64,000 bases of DNA from Caulobacter soli (GCF_011045195.1 NZ_CP049199.1:1240001-1304000); one strand, 5' to 3'; positions 42,400 to 52,071 are shown, counted from the first letter of the stretch. Notes: generated by a model not told the origin, from the sequence alone. Numbers and translations: made by a program.

Positions 42400-42945
42400 T
42401 CACCAGCCCGGAGGCGGCGCGGCGTCGCGATCGTCATAACGATCCCGTTCGCGAACCTCGTCACGGGCGGCGCGCTCTTCCCGATCCTGGCGCGCCCAGC
42501 GCTGTTCCTCTTCCCAACGTCGACGCTGGGCTTCCTCGAAGCGATCCCGCCGCCAGGCGTCCCGCTCCCAGCGGTCATCCGCCGGTTCGGGCGGCGGTGG
42601 CGCGAGATCGTCCTCGTCGTCGGCCTGGGCGACCTGCAAGGGCGCCTGGCGGGCAGGTGGAGGCGCGGGACGTACCGGTGGCTCCCTGACGAACAGCGCC
42701 TCGCGCCCCTTGGCCATGGCTTGGGCGGCTTCCGACAGGCCGACATCCAGCGGACTGGTCCGGACGGCGCCGGCCTTGGGCGGCTGGACCAGGCTGATAC
42801 GCAGGCCGTTATCGCCGCTGGCTTCGGCGGGCGGATCGGGCCGCGTCAGGGCGGGCCAGACGGCCAGCGCCACGGCGGCGGTCGTCACGACGACGGCCAC
42901 GGCGACGCCGGCGATCAGGGCCGTTCTATTCTTGGGCAGTTCCAC
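42400..42945 (-). CDS. Membrane-anchored, highly charged protein
   Basis: 181 residues, GTG start with GGAG 7 nt ahead. One helix at about 10-32 (LIAGVAVAVVVTTAAVALAV), a Pro/Ala linker, then an extremely charged tail rich in Arg, Glu, Asp and Trp (RRWEEEQRWARQDREERAA) that could be coiled coil. Not recognised; likely periplasmic. Confidence 0.68.
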   Translation of the reverse strand: MELPKNRTALIAGVAVAVVVTTAAVALAVWPALTRPDPPAEASGDNGLRISLVQPPKAGAVRTSPLDVGLSEAAQAMAKGREALFVREPPVRPAPPPARQAPLQVAQADDEDDLAPPPPEPADDRWERDAWRRDRFEEAQRRRWEEEQRWARQDREERAARDEVRERDRYDDRDAAPPPGW

Positions 42946-43039
42946 TAGGGCGCTCCGGAGACGGAAAGCCCCTCGACGGGAAAGGGAACGGCGTCACACG
43001 ACACCAGTTCCGCGCGAATGCACTCTTGAAGAGACGGCT

Positions 43040-44131
43040 CTAAGCCGCCGCGACGTCGCCCGTCGTGCGGCGCAGGCGCCAGAAGCGGATGGTGCGCAGG
43101 GCCGCGTCGCGGGGCAGGGCGGCGTAGAGCTCGCCATAGGCCTTGGCCTTGCCCATGGCGTTGTCGTTCGGATCCAGGATCAGCAGGGCGAAGGTCAGGA
43201 ACAGGGCGCGGTCGAAGTCGGCGGCCTTGCAGACCACCGACAGGGCGTCCAGCTCGCGACGCTCGATGATCTTGCGGGCGGTGTGGAAGTCGATGTCGGC
43301 CAGCTCGGCCAGGGCGACCAGGAACTGGCTGGTCTTGTTGGCGCGCAGCATGGCGACCAGAGCCTGGGGCGTGATCGCGCCTTTCATCTTCAGGGCCACG
43401 ATGGCCTGCACCGCCGCCTGATAGTCGGCCGGCAGGGCGCCGTCGCCGGCGGCGACGCGGTTGCGACCGGCCTTGAGCGCGGCTTCCAGGATGGCCGGAT
43501 CGACATCGGCGTTGCGCTCCATGATCCGGTCGCGCAGGCGCGCCTCGGCCACGAAGTACATCTCGTTGAGCAGGTCCATGGGCATGGCCGTGCGATCGAT
43601 CACCGCCTCGTGCAGGGCGGGATTGGCGGCCGCGCGGTCGACCGCCGCCTCATGGGCCTCGCGCGACAGGACCGCGCCCTCGTTGCGCAACAGCACGCCC
43701 AGGGTGGTGTCGTCGCCACGTTCGACGATGGCGTCGGAGACCAGACTGGGCACGACGGAGCGTTGCGAAATGGCGCGCAGATGGTCCTGGCCCTGGGTGC
43801 GGGCCACGTGCAGCAGGTCGGCTTCGCTGAGCTGGGGCGCGCCTTCCAGTATGGGGCGGGCGATGGCGATGCTGTCGCTGGCCAGGGCGCGGGTCAGGGA
43901 CGGCGGCGGCGCGGCGGTCGCGCCCAGGCGCTCGGCCAGCTCGATCTTGACCGCTTCTTCCATCTCGCCGGCCAGCTGGCCCATCACGTCGTCGAACAGG
44001 CTCATCTCGACGTCGTTGTGGCTTTCGCCGGCGAAGAACAGGTCGGTGACGCCGCGCAGCAGTTCGCGACGGCGCGAGCTGGAGGGCTCGTCGGCCAGGG
44101 CGATGAGGTCATGGAGGCGCGATTGGATCAA
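43040..44131 (-). CDS. DUF2336 domain protein
   Basis: 363 residues. Matches the DUF2336 pattern of alphaproteobacteria: DVEMSLFDDVMGQLAGEMEE, ELAERLGA, APQLSEADLLHVARTQGQDHLRAIS and VSDAIVERGDDTTLGVLLRNEGAVLS. The C-terminal helices hold ADFDRALFLTFALLI. All-helical and cytoplasmic. Family function is not established. Its TTG start overlaps the stop of the upstream secreted protein (TTGA), so they are coupled. Confidence 0.87.
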   Translation of the reverse strand: MIQSRLHDLIALADEPSSSRRRELLRGVTDLFFAGESHNDVEMSLFDDVMGQLAGEMEEAVKIELAERLGATAAPPPSLTRALASDSIAIARPILEGAPQLSEADLLHVARTQGQDHLRAISQRSVVPSLVSDAIVERGDDTTLGVLLRNEGAVLSREAHEAAVDRAAANPALHEAVIDRTAMPMDLLNEMYFVAEARLRDRIMERNADVDPAILEAALKAGRNRVAAGDGALPADYQAAVQAIVALKMKGAITPQALVAMLRANKTSQFLVALAELADIDFHTARKIIERRELDALSVVCKAADFDRALFLTFALLILDPNDNAMGKAKAYGELYAALPRDAALRTIRFWRLRRTTGDVAAA

Positions 44132-44826
44132 AGGCCTTCGTTCCGGGCTTTGGCGCGGCGGGCCGCGCTGTCGTCATTGTCGTCGTCATCGCCTCGCGCG
44201 CCGGCCGCCAGCCAGTCGGCCGAACCGTGCATGGGCACGGCGTCCTTGGGCTCGGGCGGCGGTTCGGTGGCGGTGACCAGGACGCGGTTGTCGGGACCGG
44301 CGGGCGGCACGGCGTCGGGCGTCAGGCCGTAGTCGCGGTCCACCGAATAGTAGCGGGCGGTCGCGCCGGTGTTGGCGACCGCGACCTGCTGGGGCGGCGG
44401 CGGAGCGACGGCCGTCACGCGCGAGCTGCGGTAGCTGGACCAGTCCTTGGCTGGGGGCGGGGTGGGGGCTGGCGCGGTCCCAGACGATGAAGGCGCGCGC
44501 GGCGTGGCGTAGAGGCTGGTCGGCAGCGGCGCGGTCGGCGCTGGCGCGACGGGCTGTGCGTAGGCGACGGGCGCCGGCGTGGCCTGGTAGCCGGCCCAAG
44601 GCGCGAGCGGCGCGGGCTGGGTGCGAGCGGGCGCGGTCGGTGTGGCGATGTTGGTCGACGCCTGGCGCTTCTGGGCCCAGCCCAGCATCGGGCCGTCATA
44701 GCGGGCGGCGGCCGCGGCGGAGGCCTGGCGCGGCGTGGTCGGCCCGTAGCGGCTTTCGCGCGCGCCCTCGGCGTGCGCCGGAGCGGCGACGCTGATCAAT
44801 ACGGGCAAGAGCAGGGCGAGGCGCAT
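44128..44826 (-). CDS. Secreted Pro/Ala-rich protein of unknown function
   Basis: 232 residues. Signal peptide MRLALLLPVLISVAAPAHA. The mature part is low complexity: Pro/Ala/Thr repeats, YATPRAPSSSG, SYRSSRVTAV, then the acidic tail GARGDDDDNDDSA. No domain is visible. Coupled to the DUF2336 gene by a 4-nt overlap, an odd partnership for a cytoplasmic protein. Confidence 0.72.
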   Translation of the reverse strand: MRLALLLPVLISVAAPAHAEGARESRYGPTTPRQASAAAAARYDGPMLGWAQKRQASTNIATPTAPARTQPAPLAPWAGYQATPAPVAYAQPVAPAPTAPLPTSLYATPRAPSSSGTAPAPTPPPAKDWSSYRSSRVTAVAPPPPQQVAVANTGATARYYSVDRDYGLTPDAVPPAGPDNRVLVTATEPPPEPKDAVPMHGSADWLAAGARGDDDDNDDSAARRAKARNEGL

Positions 44827-44953
44827 GGACCGTCCGGAAGTGCACGGGATGCTTCGATCCTTAGGTCAGCGGGCTTAATCTTGACCTAACAGACCGGCGC
44901 GTTCGGCCGTGGCGCGGCCCTGTGTCGCGTTTTCGACACTTGGCGCGAAGACT

Positions 44954-45709
44954 TCAGCGGCCGCGCCACCAGGTCAGCAGGCGACGCTCGGCCAGGCTGA
45001 GCAGGCCATGCAGGGCCACGCCGAGCACGGCCAGGACGGCCAAGGCGGCGAACACCCGGGCGGTCTGCAGGCGGTTGGAGGCCTCCAGGATCCGCCAGGC
45101 CAAGCCCTGGTTGCCGCCCGATCCGGCCACGAACTCGGCGACCACGGCCCCGACCACGGCCAGGCCGGCGGCCACCTTGTGGCCCTCCAGCAGGGCGGGG
45201 ACGGCCGAGGGCAGGCGCAGCCGCCACAGGCGCTGGACGCGGCGCGCGCCGTAGAGGTCGAACAGCCGCGACAGGTCCGGATCGACGGCCTTCAAGCCGG
45301 TCAGCGCCCCTGAGAAGATCGGAAAGAAGGCCGCCACCGCCGCCAGGGCCACGACGGCGCGCTGTGGGTGTTCGATGCCGGCCCAGATGGTCATCAGCGG
45401 ACCGATGGCGACCAGCGGCGTGACCTGCAGGGTGACGGCGACTGGGCGCACGGCGTCCTCGATCGTGGCGTTCAGGCTGACCAGCAGGGCCAGGCCGCAG
45501 GCCAGGAGGCTGGCCAGGGCCAGACCCACCAAGGCGGTCGACAGGGTGTTCCAGGCGCTGGCCAGCAGCAGCGGCCAGCCCTCGGCCAGGGCCACGCCGA
45601 TCGCCGACGGCGCGGGCAGGAGATAGACCGGCACGCCCAACAGCCGGCAGGCGGCTTCCCAGACGGCGAGGAGTGCAATGATCAGCACAAGCGGGGCGAT
45701 GACGCGCAT
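44954..45709 (-). CDS. ABC transporter permease (SsuC/TauC type)
   Basis: 251 residues with about six helices. The EAA cytoplasmic loop reads DLYGARRVQRLWRLRLPSAVPALLEGHKVA, the signature of nitrate/sulfonate/taurine-type permeases. N-terminal LLPAPSAIGVALAEGW is also family-typical. It forms the membrane channel for the ATPase at 45841 and the binding protein at 46835, but is separated from the ATPase gene by repeat 45716-45825. Confidence 0.92.
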   Translation of the reverse strand: MRVIAPLVLIIALLAVWEAACRLLGVPVYLLPAPSAIGVALAEGWPLLLASAWNTLSTALVGLALASLLACGLALLVSLNATIEDAVRPVAVTLQVTPLVAIGPLMTIWAGIEHPQRAVVALAAVAAFFPIFSGALTGLKAVDPDLSRLFDLYGARRVQRLWRLRLPSAVPALLEGHKVAAGLAVVGAVVAEFVAGSGGNQGLAWRILEASNRLQTARVFAALAVLAVLGVALHGLLSLAERRLLTWWRGR

Positions 45710-45715
45710 CTAGAT

Positions 45716-45825
45716 CCTCCCCCTGTGGGGGAGGTGTCGGCGAAGCCGACGGAGGGCGGAGTTTGCAGAGGTGGGATGACTCCCCCCACCGGCGCCTTCG
45801 CGCCGCCTCCCCCACAGGGGGAGGG
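45716..45825. repeat. Compound intergenic palindromic repeat within an ABC operon
   Basis: CCTCCCCCTGTGGGGGAGG at the left and CCTCCCCCACAGGGGGAGGG at the right, with inner palindromes GTCGGCGAAGCCGAC and GGCGCCTTCGCGCC. Same family as 19829 and 29265. Unlike most others it lies inside an operon, between the ATPase stop and permease start on the same strand. It could form an RNA hairpin that lowers permease expression or stabilises the upstream message. Confidence 0.85.
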
Positions 45826-45840
45826 CTTGGTGACGAGCGC

Positions 45841-46587
45841 TCATGCCGTGACCTTTCCGGCCAGCAGCCGCGACACCGACTCGGCCGTCTCGCGGAACGC
45901 CGCCGTCGTGCGGAAGCCTGGCGGTCGCACCACAGGGCCGTCGACCGCCACCTCGCCGGCGATCCGGCCCGGGCCGGCGCTCATCACCACCACCCGACCC
46001 GCCATGTAGACGGCCTCCTCGACATTGTGGGTGACGAAGACCACGGCCGGGGCCAGGTCGGCCGCCAGGGCCAGGACGTCGTCGGCCAGGGCGCGGCGGG
46101 TGATCTCGTCCAGGGCCGCGAACGGCTCGTCCAGCAGCAGCAGGCGGGGACGGGTGACCAGGGCGCGGGCCAGAGCGGCGCGCATGGCCATGCCGCCCGA
46201 CAGCTGGGCGGGGCGGGCGTTCTCCGCGCCCTTCAAGCCGACCTTGGCCAGCGCCTCGACCGCCTGGGCGCGGGCCTCGCCCTTGGGCGTTCCGGCCAGT
46301 TCCAGCGGCAGGGCGACATTGGCCGCCGCGCTCATCCACGGGGCCAGGGTGGGCGCCTGGAAGACGACCGAGGTCTCGCCCTTGCCGGCGGCCCGCGTGA
46401 CGGTCCCGCGCGTCGGCGCCTCCAGGCCCGCCAGCAGCCGCAGGGCCGTGGACTTGCCGCAGCCCGACGGCCCGACCAGGGCGACGATCTCGCCGGGATT
46501 CAGGGCCAGGTCGACGGGGCCCAGCGCGCGGCCGCGACCGGGATAGTCGACCTCGACGGCGGAGAGGCTGGCGATTGTGGCGGTCAC
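45841..46587 (-). CDS. ABC transporter ATP-binding protein (nitrate/sulfonate/NMT1 type)
   Basis: 248 residues. Walker A GPSGCGKSTALRLLAG, Q-loop VVFQAPTLAPWM, signature LSGGMAMRAALARAL, Walker B LLLLDEPFAALDEITR, His switch VTHNVEEAVY. Energises import with the permease at 44954. GTG start overlaps the small membrane protein's stop by 4 nt (GTGA), so translation is coupled. Confidence 0.94.
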   Translation of the reverse strand: MTATIASLSAVEVDYPGRGRALGPVDLALNPGEIVALVGPSGCGKSTALRLLAGLEAPTRGTVTRAAGKGETSVVFQAPTLAPWMSAAANVALPLELAGTPKGEARAQAVEALAKVGLKGAENARPAQLSGGMAMRAALARALVTRPRLLLLDEPFAALDEITRRALADDVLALAADLAPAVVFVTHNVEEAVYMAGRVVVMSAGPGRIAGEVAVDGPVVRPPGFRTTAAFRETAESVSRLLAGKVTA

Positions 46588-46817
46588 TTGCGGCCCAGGC
46601 TGAGCACGAACACGACCGCGCTGATGGTGGCGAAAGCCAGTTTGAGGATGCAGAGGCCCCAGAACAGGGCGGGACTCGTTGAACGCTGGATCGGGCCGCC
46701 GTAGCGCACGGCGACTTTGCCGGACCACAGCGAGAACGCCAGCGAGCCGCTCACGAACAGCGCCAGGACGAGCCAGAACAACTGGTCGGCGGGATGATGG
46801 AAGACGGGCGAGCTCAT
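46584..46817 (-). CDS. Two-helix small membrane protein inside the ABC operon
   Basis: 77 residues: MSSPVFHHPADQLF, helix 1 WLVLALFVSGSLAFSLW, loop SGKVAVRYGGPIQRSTSP, helix 2 LFWGLCILKLAFATISAVVFVL. AGGA lies 5 nt ahead of the ATG. It is located between binding protein and ATPase genes and overlaps the ATPase start. It could be an accessory subunit of the importer; no family recognised. Confidence 0.78.
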   Translation of the reverse strand: MSSPVFHHPADQLFWLVLALFVSGSLAFSLWSGKVAVRYGGPIQRSTSPALFWGLCILKLAFATISAVVFVLSLGRK

Positions 46818-46834
46818 GACGGTCCTGACTTCCG

Positions 46835-47821
46835 CTACTGGCTCTTCGGCAGGAAATCCAGGCTGTAGGCCGACTTGTAGTCCATCTCCTTGGGATACAC
46901 GCCCTGCTCGGACGCCACCTTGAAGAACTCGGCCCAGCGGGCGTCGTCCATCTTGCCCACGCCCTGGCGCGAGACGATGCCGTAGCTGCGCATCTTCTCG
47001 CGGGCCTGGTCGAGGACGTCCTGGGTCATTTCCGGATTGTCCTTGAGGATGGCCGCGTCGCCGGGCTTGGGATCGCCGTACAGGTACGAGGTCCAGCCCG
47101 CCGCCGTGGCCTCGACGAAGGCCTTCACCGCCGCCGGGTTCTTGGCGATCAGGGCGTCGGGAACCAGGGCGAACGAGGCGTAGGCGGGATAGCCGTCGTC
47201 GGCCAGCAGGAAGACCTTCGGGGTGATCTTGCCCTCCTTCTCGATCAGGTAGGGCTCCGACGTGGCGTAGCCCTGCTGGATCACGCTCTTGTCGGCCAGG
47301 AAGGGCGCGGCAGAGTAGTTGTACTTGCGCACCTGGGCGTCGGTGAAACCGTGCTTGGCCTTGAGCCATACCCAGAAGGCGGTGATCGAGGCGTCCGACA
47401 GCAGGATCGGGTGACCCTTCATGTCGGCGATCGAATTGATCCCCTGGCCGTCGTGGGCGATCAGCACCTGGGGATCCTTGTCCATGAAGGCGGCCACGGC
47501 TTTGACCGGGACCTTCTCCTTGGCCAGATTCAGCACGATGAAGCTGTTGGAGCCGACGCCCACGTCGACCGCGCCGGTGGCCAAGAGCTGGGGCACGTTC
47601 ACGCCGGGGCCGCCCTGGATCAGGGTCACGTCCAGCCCGCGCTTGGCGTATTCGCCGGTGGCCAGGGCCTGGTAGTAGCCGCCCAACTCGGCCTCGCCCT
47701 TCCAGTCGGTGGCCAGCTTCAGCGCGGTGCGGCCGGCCGGCTCGGCGGCCTCCTTCTTGGCCGGGGAGCAGGCGGCCAGGGCGGCGCAGAAGGCGAGGGC
47801 GGCCAGGCGCAGGATCTTCAT
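46835..47821 (-). CDS. ABC substrate-binding lipoprotein, NMT1/THI5-like
   Basis: 328 residues; start MKILRLAALAFCAALAAC with lipobox LAAC (Cys18). GGGGA 8 nt ahead of the ATG. The mature domain follows the NMT1/THI5/SsuA pattern: LKLATDWKGEAELGGYYQALATGEYAKRGLDVTL, GGPGVNVPQLLATGAVDVGVG, KGHPILLSDASITAFW and VIQQGYATSEPYLIEKEG. Relatives bind thiamine pyrimidine precursors, riboflavin, nitrate or sulfonates. The substrate here is not decidable. First gene of a four-gene importer operon. Confidence 0.9.
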   Translation of the reverse strand: MKILRLAALAFCAALAACSPAKKEAAEPAGRTALKLATDWKGEAELGGYYQALATGEYAKRGLDVTLIQGGPGVNVPQLLATGAVDVGVGSNSFIVLNLAKEKVPVKAVAAFMDKDPQVLIAHDGQGINSIADMKGHPILLSDASITAFWVWLKAKHGFTDAQVRKYNYSAAPFLADKSVIQQGYATSEPYLIEKEGKITPKVFLLADDGYPAYASFALVPDALIAKNPAAVKAFVEATAAGWTSYLYGDPKPGDAAILKDNPEMTQDVLDQAREKMRSYGIVSRQGVGKMDDARWAEFFKVASEQGVYPKEMDYKSAYSLDFLPKSQ

Positions 47822-47898
47822 CGTCGTTTCCCCGAATTGCGGGGGCGAGGTTAGTGGGGGAGGCGGGGCGAGGGAAGGTGTCGCCATGCAGGTATCGC

Positions 47899-48019
47899 CA
47901 CTTGCCCCCACCTGACCGCTTCGCGGTCTGTCCACCCCCATAGGGGGCGGAGGACAATAACGCGGCCTCTTCCCTCTATGGGGGAAGACGATCGCGAAGC
48001 GATCCGTAGGGGGCAAGTG
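47899..48019. repeat. Compound intergenic palindromic repeat (CACTTGCCCCC family)
   Basis: Outer arms CACTTGCCCCC and GGGGGCAAGTG are exact inverses. Inside are GACCGCTTCGCGGTC, CCCCCATAGGGGG and the run CGATCGCGAAGCGATCG. Very similar to 57414-57538, a second family in this window. Between the ABC operon start and the hybrid kinase stop, on the same strand. Confidence 0.86.
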
Positions 48020-48041
48020 ATCGCCGCGCCGATGGAGGGTC

Positions 48042-50105
48042 TTACTTCCGCGCCAGCCAGCGGCTGATCTTGGCGTACAGCACCTCGCGCTGCACCGGCT
48101 TGGCCACGTGGTCGACCATGCCGGCGGCGTAGCAGCGCTCGACCTGCTGGGGCAGGGCGTCGGCGCTCATGGCGATGATCGGCGTCGCGCCCGCCTCGCC
48201 GCCCAGCGCCTTGATGGCCCGGGTGGCGGCCAGGCCGTCCATCTCGGGCATGTGGATGTCCATCAGGATGATGTCGAAGCCGCCGCGCGCCGCCTTGGCC
48301 ACGGCCTGCTGGCCGTTGTCGGCGGTCTCGACCTGGCAGCCGACCAGGCTCAGGAGGGCCGCGCCGATCTCGCGATTCATCGGGTGGTCGTCGACCAGCA
48401 GGATGCGGGCCGCGCCGGGCGAGGTGGCCGGCTGGGGCGCGCCGGCGTCATAGGCCTCGACCTGAGGCGCGTGCAGGTCCAGCCAGAAGGCCGAGCCGTG
48501 GCCCAGGGCGCTGTCGGCCCCGATCTTGCCGCCCATCAGCTCGACCAGCGCCTTGCTGATCGCCAGACCCAGGCCCGCCCCGCCATAGGGACGGCTGGCC
48601 GAGCTGTCGATCTGGCTGAAGCGCTGGAAGAGCCGCCCCTGCTGCTCGATGGGAATGCCGACACCGGTGTCTACGATTTCGAATTTCAGCCGGTCCTCCA
48701 GCTCGCCGGGTTCGACCGTCAGACAGGCGCGGATCCGCCCCGCCTCGGTGAACTTCACGGCGTTCTGCAGCAGGTTCAGCAGCACCTGACGCAGGCGCAG
48801 GCCGTCCAGGTCGTGCAGGCCGCCGACCGGGTCGACGATGTCGACCGTCAGCGTCAGCCCCTTGTTCTCGGCCTCGGGCCGGATGATGCCGACGGCGTCG
48901 TGCAGCACCGCCGCCGCCGAGGTCGGCTGGAACAGCAGCTCCACTTGGCCCGCCTCGACCCGCGAGAAGTCGAGGATGTCGTTGACGACGGTCAGCAGGG
49001 CCGTGCCGGCGCTGTCGATCAGGCCCAGCTGGCGACGGACGTCGGGCGGCAGGTCTTGGCGTTCGACCAGCAATTGCGAGAAGCCCAGCATGCTGTTCAA
49101 CGGCGTGCGGATCTCGTGGCTCATGGTGGCCAGGAACTCGGTCTTGGCCTCGTTGGCGGCCAGGGCCCGGGCGCGGGCGGCGCGGGTCAGCTGTTCGCGG
49201 CGGATCAGTAGCCGGCGCAGGCGTTCCTGCTGTGCCAGGGCCAGGCCGGCGGCCAGGCTGGTGACGAACAGCACGCCGACAAAGGCCTGGACCAGTTGGT
49301 TCTGGTGGGCTTGCGAGAGGATGATGCGGACCTGGTTGACCCACAGGCCGTTGACGGTCTGGGGGATGGCCACGCAGGCGACGATCAGCGAGGCCTGGGC
49401 CGCGCCGCGCGGGCCCAGGCGAAAGGCCACCAACAGGGCGGTGGGGAACAGCAGGAAGGGCGCAAGCACGCCGTACGGATTGAAGACCAGCGCCGCCAGA
49501 ACAGCGGTCAGGGCGAACAGCGCCAGCCGTTCGGGGAGCTTGCGCTGGAAGCTTCGGCGGTGCTCGCCGTCCACCAGCACCAACACGGCCGGCAGCACGA
49601 TCGACATGCCCAGCACGTCGCACAGGAACCAGTCGGTCAGCACCGTCACGAACGGCAGGCCGCGCAGCAGGGCCAGGCCCGTGGCGGCGACGATCGAGGT
49701 GAGCAGGGTGACCGGCGCGGTCAGGGTGGTCAGCAGGGCCAGCTGGCGCATGGTCCGCACGCGGGGCGGTCCGCCGAAGAAGCGCCGGGTCACCCACCAG
49801 ACCAGCAGGGCCTCGCCGACGTCGATCAGGGTGTAGAGCAGCGCGCGAACCAGCCCGTCGCCGACCAGCAGGTCGATGCCCAGGTGGCTGGCCACGGCGA
49901 TGATCAACAGGGTGAGGCGGCGCCGAGGGTTCAGCACCAGCAGGCCGCCGGCCAGCAGGGCGTTCGTCGGCCAAAGGGTCGCGATGCCGAGCGTATTGCG
50001 GGTCAGGAAATCGCTGAACGCCTGGCTGGCCACCAACGCCACCGCCAGGACGATCAGGATGCGATCCTGCCGCCGCTGTTCCTGATGGGCGACGTTAGCC
50101 AGCAT
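48042..50105 (-). CDS. Hybrid sensor histidine kinase with MASE1-like membrane sensor
   Basis: 687 residues. N-terminal eight or so helices resemble MASE1 ([56 protein letters not shown]). Then DHp with [20 protein letters not shown] (His about 330) and CA with [25 protein letters not shown] and [10 protein letters not shown]. The C-terminal receiver from about residue 566 has Asp in [12 protein letters not shown] (about 616). No separate Hpt is nearby. Signal unknown. Confidence 0.92.
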   Translation of the reverse strand: MLANVAHQEQRRQDRILIVLAVALVASQAFSDFLTRNTLGIATLWPTNALLAGGLLVLNPRRRLTLLIIAVASHLGIDLLVGDGLVRALLYTLIDVGEALLVWWVTRRFFGGPPRVRTMRQLALLTTLTAPVTLLTSIVAATGLALLRGLPFVTVLTDWFLCDVLGMSIVLPAVLVLVDGEHRRSFQRKLPERLALFALTAVLAALVFNPYGVLAPFLLFPTALLVAFRLGPRGAAQASLIVACVAIPQTVNGLWVNQVRIILSQAHQNQLVQAFVGVLFVTSLAAGLALAQQERLRRLLIRREQLTRAARARALAANEAKTEFLATMSHEIRTPLNSMLGFSQLLVERQDLPPDVRRQLGLIDSAGTALLTVVNDILDFSRVEAGQVELLFQPTSAAAVLHDAVGIIRPEAENKGLTLTVDIVDPVGGLHDLDGLRLRQVLLNLLQNAVKFTEAGRIRACLTVEPGELEDRLKFEIVDTGVGIPIEQQGRLFQRFSQIDSSASRPYGGAGLGLAISKALVELMGGKIGADSALGHGSAFWLDLHAPQVEAYDAGAPQPATSPGAARILLVDDHPMNREIGAALLSLVGCQVETADNGQQAVAKAARGGFDIILMDIHMPEMDGLAATRAIKALGGEAGATPIIAMSADALPQQVERCYAAGMVDHVAKPVQREVLYAKISRWLARK

Positions 50106-50204
50106 TATGATCCCGTTCCCCGGACGGGAGAAATACGCGAACAGGGCCTTTACGTTTCGTCGATACGCGAAGCTGTGACGCTTTGCCGCATCCTAGGGTG
50201 AAGT

Positions 50205-51476
50205 TCAATCCCGTCTCAGTTGTGCTTCGTCCTGGTGCAACACTTCCCGCCGTCGCCAGGCGTCGATCCGGGTCATCAGCGGCGTGGCGGTGACGCCATG
50301 GACCAGGATCGAGCACAGCACGACGAAGCCCGTGATCGCCCACAGCCGGTCCCAGCGGTGAAAGTCGCCGTGGTTCAGCCCGTAAGCGAGGTAGTAGAAC
50401 GAGCCCAGCCCCCGGATGCCGAAGAAGGCGACGACCGCCCGCTCGCGCATCGAATGCGGCGCGCCGATCAGGCCGATCCAGCCGGCCAGGGGCCGTACGA
50501 CGAACACCAGGGCCAGGCCGAACGCGATCTCCTTCCAGGTCAGGGAGTCCAGCAGCCCGCCGGCCACCGCGCCGCCCAGCAGCACCAGGACCAGCATCAT
50601 CAGCAGGCGTTCCACCTGTTCGGCGAAGTCGTGCATGGCCTCGTGGAACTGGTGGTCGCGCTCGGTCGCCCGCAGGGCCAGGGCCGCGACGAACACCGCC
50701 AGGAAGCCGTAGCCGTGCGCGGCCTCGGCGACGCCATAGGCCACAAGGGTCGCGCCCAGGGCCACCAGGCCGTCGCCGGTGCCGGAGATCCGCGCATGGG
50801 GCGCCTTGAAGGTGGCCCAGCCCAGCACCTTGCCGACCGCCCAGCCGACGCCGGCCCCGGCCGCCACGCGCCACAGCACGTCGACGGCCAGCCAGTGGGT
50901 CAGCAGGGGCTGGCCGACCACGCCGCCGGCCAAGGCGATGGCCACGGCCAGGTGCACGAAGGGAAAGGCGAAGCCGTCGTTGAGGCCGGCCTCCGAGGTC
51001 AGGGCGAAGCGGGCCTCGCCGTCCTCGCCCGACCGCGGCGGCCCGACCTGGACGTCGGCGGCCAGCACCGGGTCGGTGGGCGCCAGGGCCCCGCCCAGCA
51101 ACAGGGCCGAGGCCAGGCCCAGACCCAGGCCGTGGACGCCCATCAGGGTCACCGCCACGATGCTCAGCGGCATGGTGATGGCGATCAGTCGCCAGGACGA
51201 GCTCCAGCGTCGCCAGCCGATCTTCCGGTCGATCTTCAGCCCCGCGCCCATCAGCGAGACGATCACCACGATCTCGGTCAGCCGCTCGGTCAGGGTCGAG
51301 AACCGTAGCGGATCGGACCGGAACGGCAGGACGCCGCCGTGGAACACCGCAACCCCGATCAGCACGCACAGAATGGCCAGGGAGAGCGGCAGGCGGCTCA
51401 GCGCCATCGGCAGCCAGGCGACCAGCAGAACGACGACGCCCAGGCCGAGCAGGAACAGCAGATACGGATCGAACAT
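50205..51476 (-). CDS. CPA1-family Na+(K+)/H+ antiporter
   Basis: 423 residues with about twelve helices. Ion-binding helices: GGALAPTDPVLAADVQVG (TDP) and LTSEAGLNDGFAFPFV (ND), the CPA1/NhaP signature. FGIRGLGSFYYLAYGL and the conserved Arg follow. Expected to exchange Na+ or K+ for protons. The C-terminal cytoplasmic tail is short. Confidence 0.92.
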   Translation of the reverse strand: MFDPYLLFLLGLGVVVLLVAWLPMALSRLPLSLAILCVLIGVAVFHGGVLPFRSDPLRFSTLTERLTEIVVIVSLMGAGLKIDRKIGWRRWSSSWRLIAITMPLSIVAVTLMGVHGLGLGLASALLLGGALAPTDPVLAADVQVGPPRSGEDGEARFALTSEAGLNDGFAFPFVHLAVAIALAGGVVGQPLLTHWLAVDVLWRVAAGAGVGWAVGKVLGWATFKAPHARISGTGDGLVALGATLVAYGVAEAAHGYGFLAVFVAALALRATERDHQFHEAMHDFAEQVERLLMMLVLVLLGGAVAGGLLDSLTWKEIAFGLALVFVVRPLAGWIGLIGAPHSMRERAVVAFFGIRGLGSFYYLAYGLNHGDFHRWDRLWAITGFVVLCSILVHGVTATPLMTRIDAWRRREVLHQDEAQLRRD

Positions 51477-51585
51477 CCGTCCCTAACGCGCGGCGCGCCG
51501 GACCGGGGCCAAGGCGCGACCCGAACCGAGCGCCGCCGTCGGGCGTTATGATCCCGGGCCTTCAGGTCCAAGAGCTGGGAGCGTC

Positions 51586-52071
51586 ATGGACAAGCTGTTC
51601 GCCAAATTCGCCAACGCCACCGCGCGGATCACCGGCAGCCCGCCGGCCTTCATCGTCTGCGTGCTGCTGGTCGTGCTCTGGGCCGCCAGCGGGCCGATCT
51701 TCAAGTTCTCCGAGACCTGGCAACTGGTGATCAACACCGGCACCACGATCATCACCTTCCTGATGGTGTTCCTGATCCAGAACACCCAGAACCGCGACGG
51801 CGAGGCGGTTCAGACTAAGCTGGACGAGCTGATCCTGACCTCGGGCGCCGAGAACGACTTCATGGGCATCGAGAAGCTGACCGAGAAGGAGCTGGCGGCG
51901 ATGCACGACCGCTGCACCGAGCACGCCCGGATCGCCCAGGACCGGCTGGAAAAGGTCAGCGCTATTCGCGAGGCCCGCAAGAGCGCCAAGGTCTCGCCGA
52001 AGCGCAAGCCCAAGCGTGCGCCGCCCCCGCCCGCTCGGAACGCCCCGGCGCGGCGGGTGAGAACGACTTAG
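51586..52071 (+). CDS. Low-affinity iron permease family membrane protein
   Basis: 161 residues. The pattern resembles PF04120: LFAKFANATARITGSPPAFIVCVLLVVLWAASGPIF, then ETWQLVINTGTTIITFLMVFLIQNTQNRD (helix 2) and AVQTKLDELIL. The C-terminus is a basic Lys/Arg/Pro tail (SPKRKPKRAPPPPARN). The family name implies iron transport but that role is weakly supported in bacteria. GGGAG 4 nt ahead of the ATG. Confidence 0.85.
   Translation: MDKLFAKFANATARITGSPPAFIVCVLLVVLWAASGPIFKFSETWQLVINTGTTIITFLMVFLIQNTQNRDGEAVQTKLDELILTSGAENDFMGIEKLTEKELAAMHDRCTEHARIAQDRLEKVSAIREARKSAKVSPKRKPKRAPPPPARNAPARRVRTT

Noticed and set aside
40041..42746. Minus-strand open frame of 901 codons
   Set aside because: Antisense to the helical-repeat gene and two further genes. 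No recognisable domain, and the composition is that of a mirror frame.
45716..45825. Repeat read as a Rho-independent terminator of the ABC operon
   Set aside because: Stems are strong but no T-run follows on the minus strand, and the next gene is the cognate permease.
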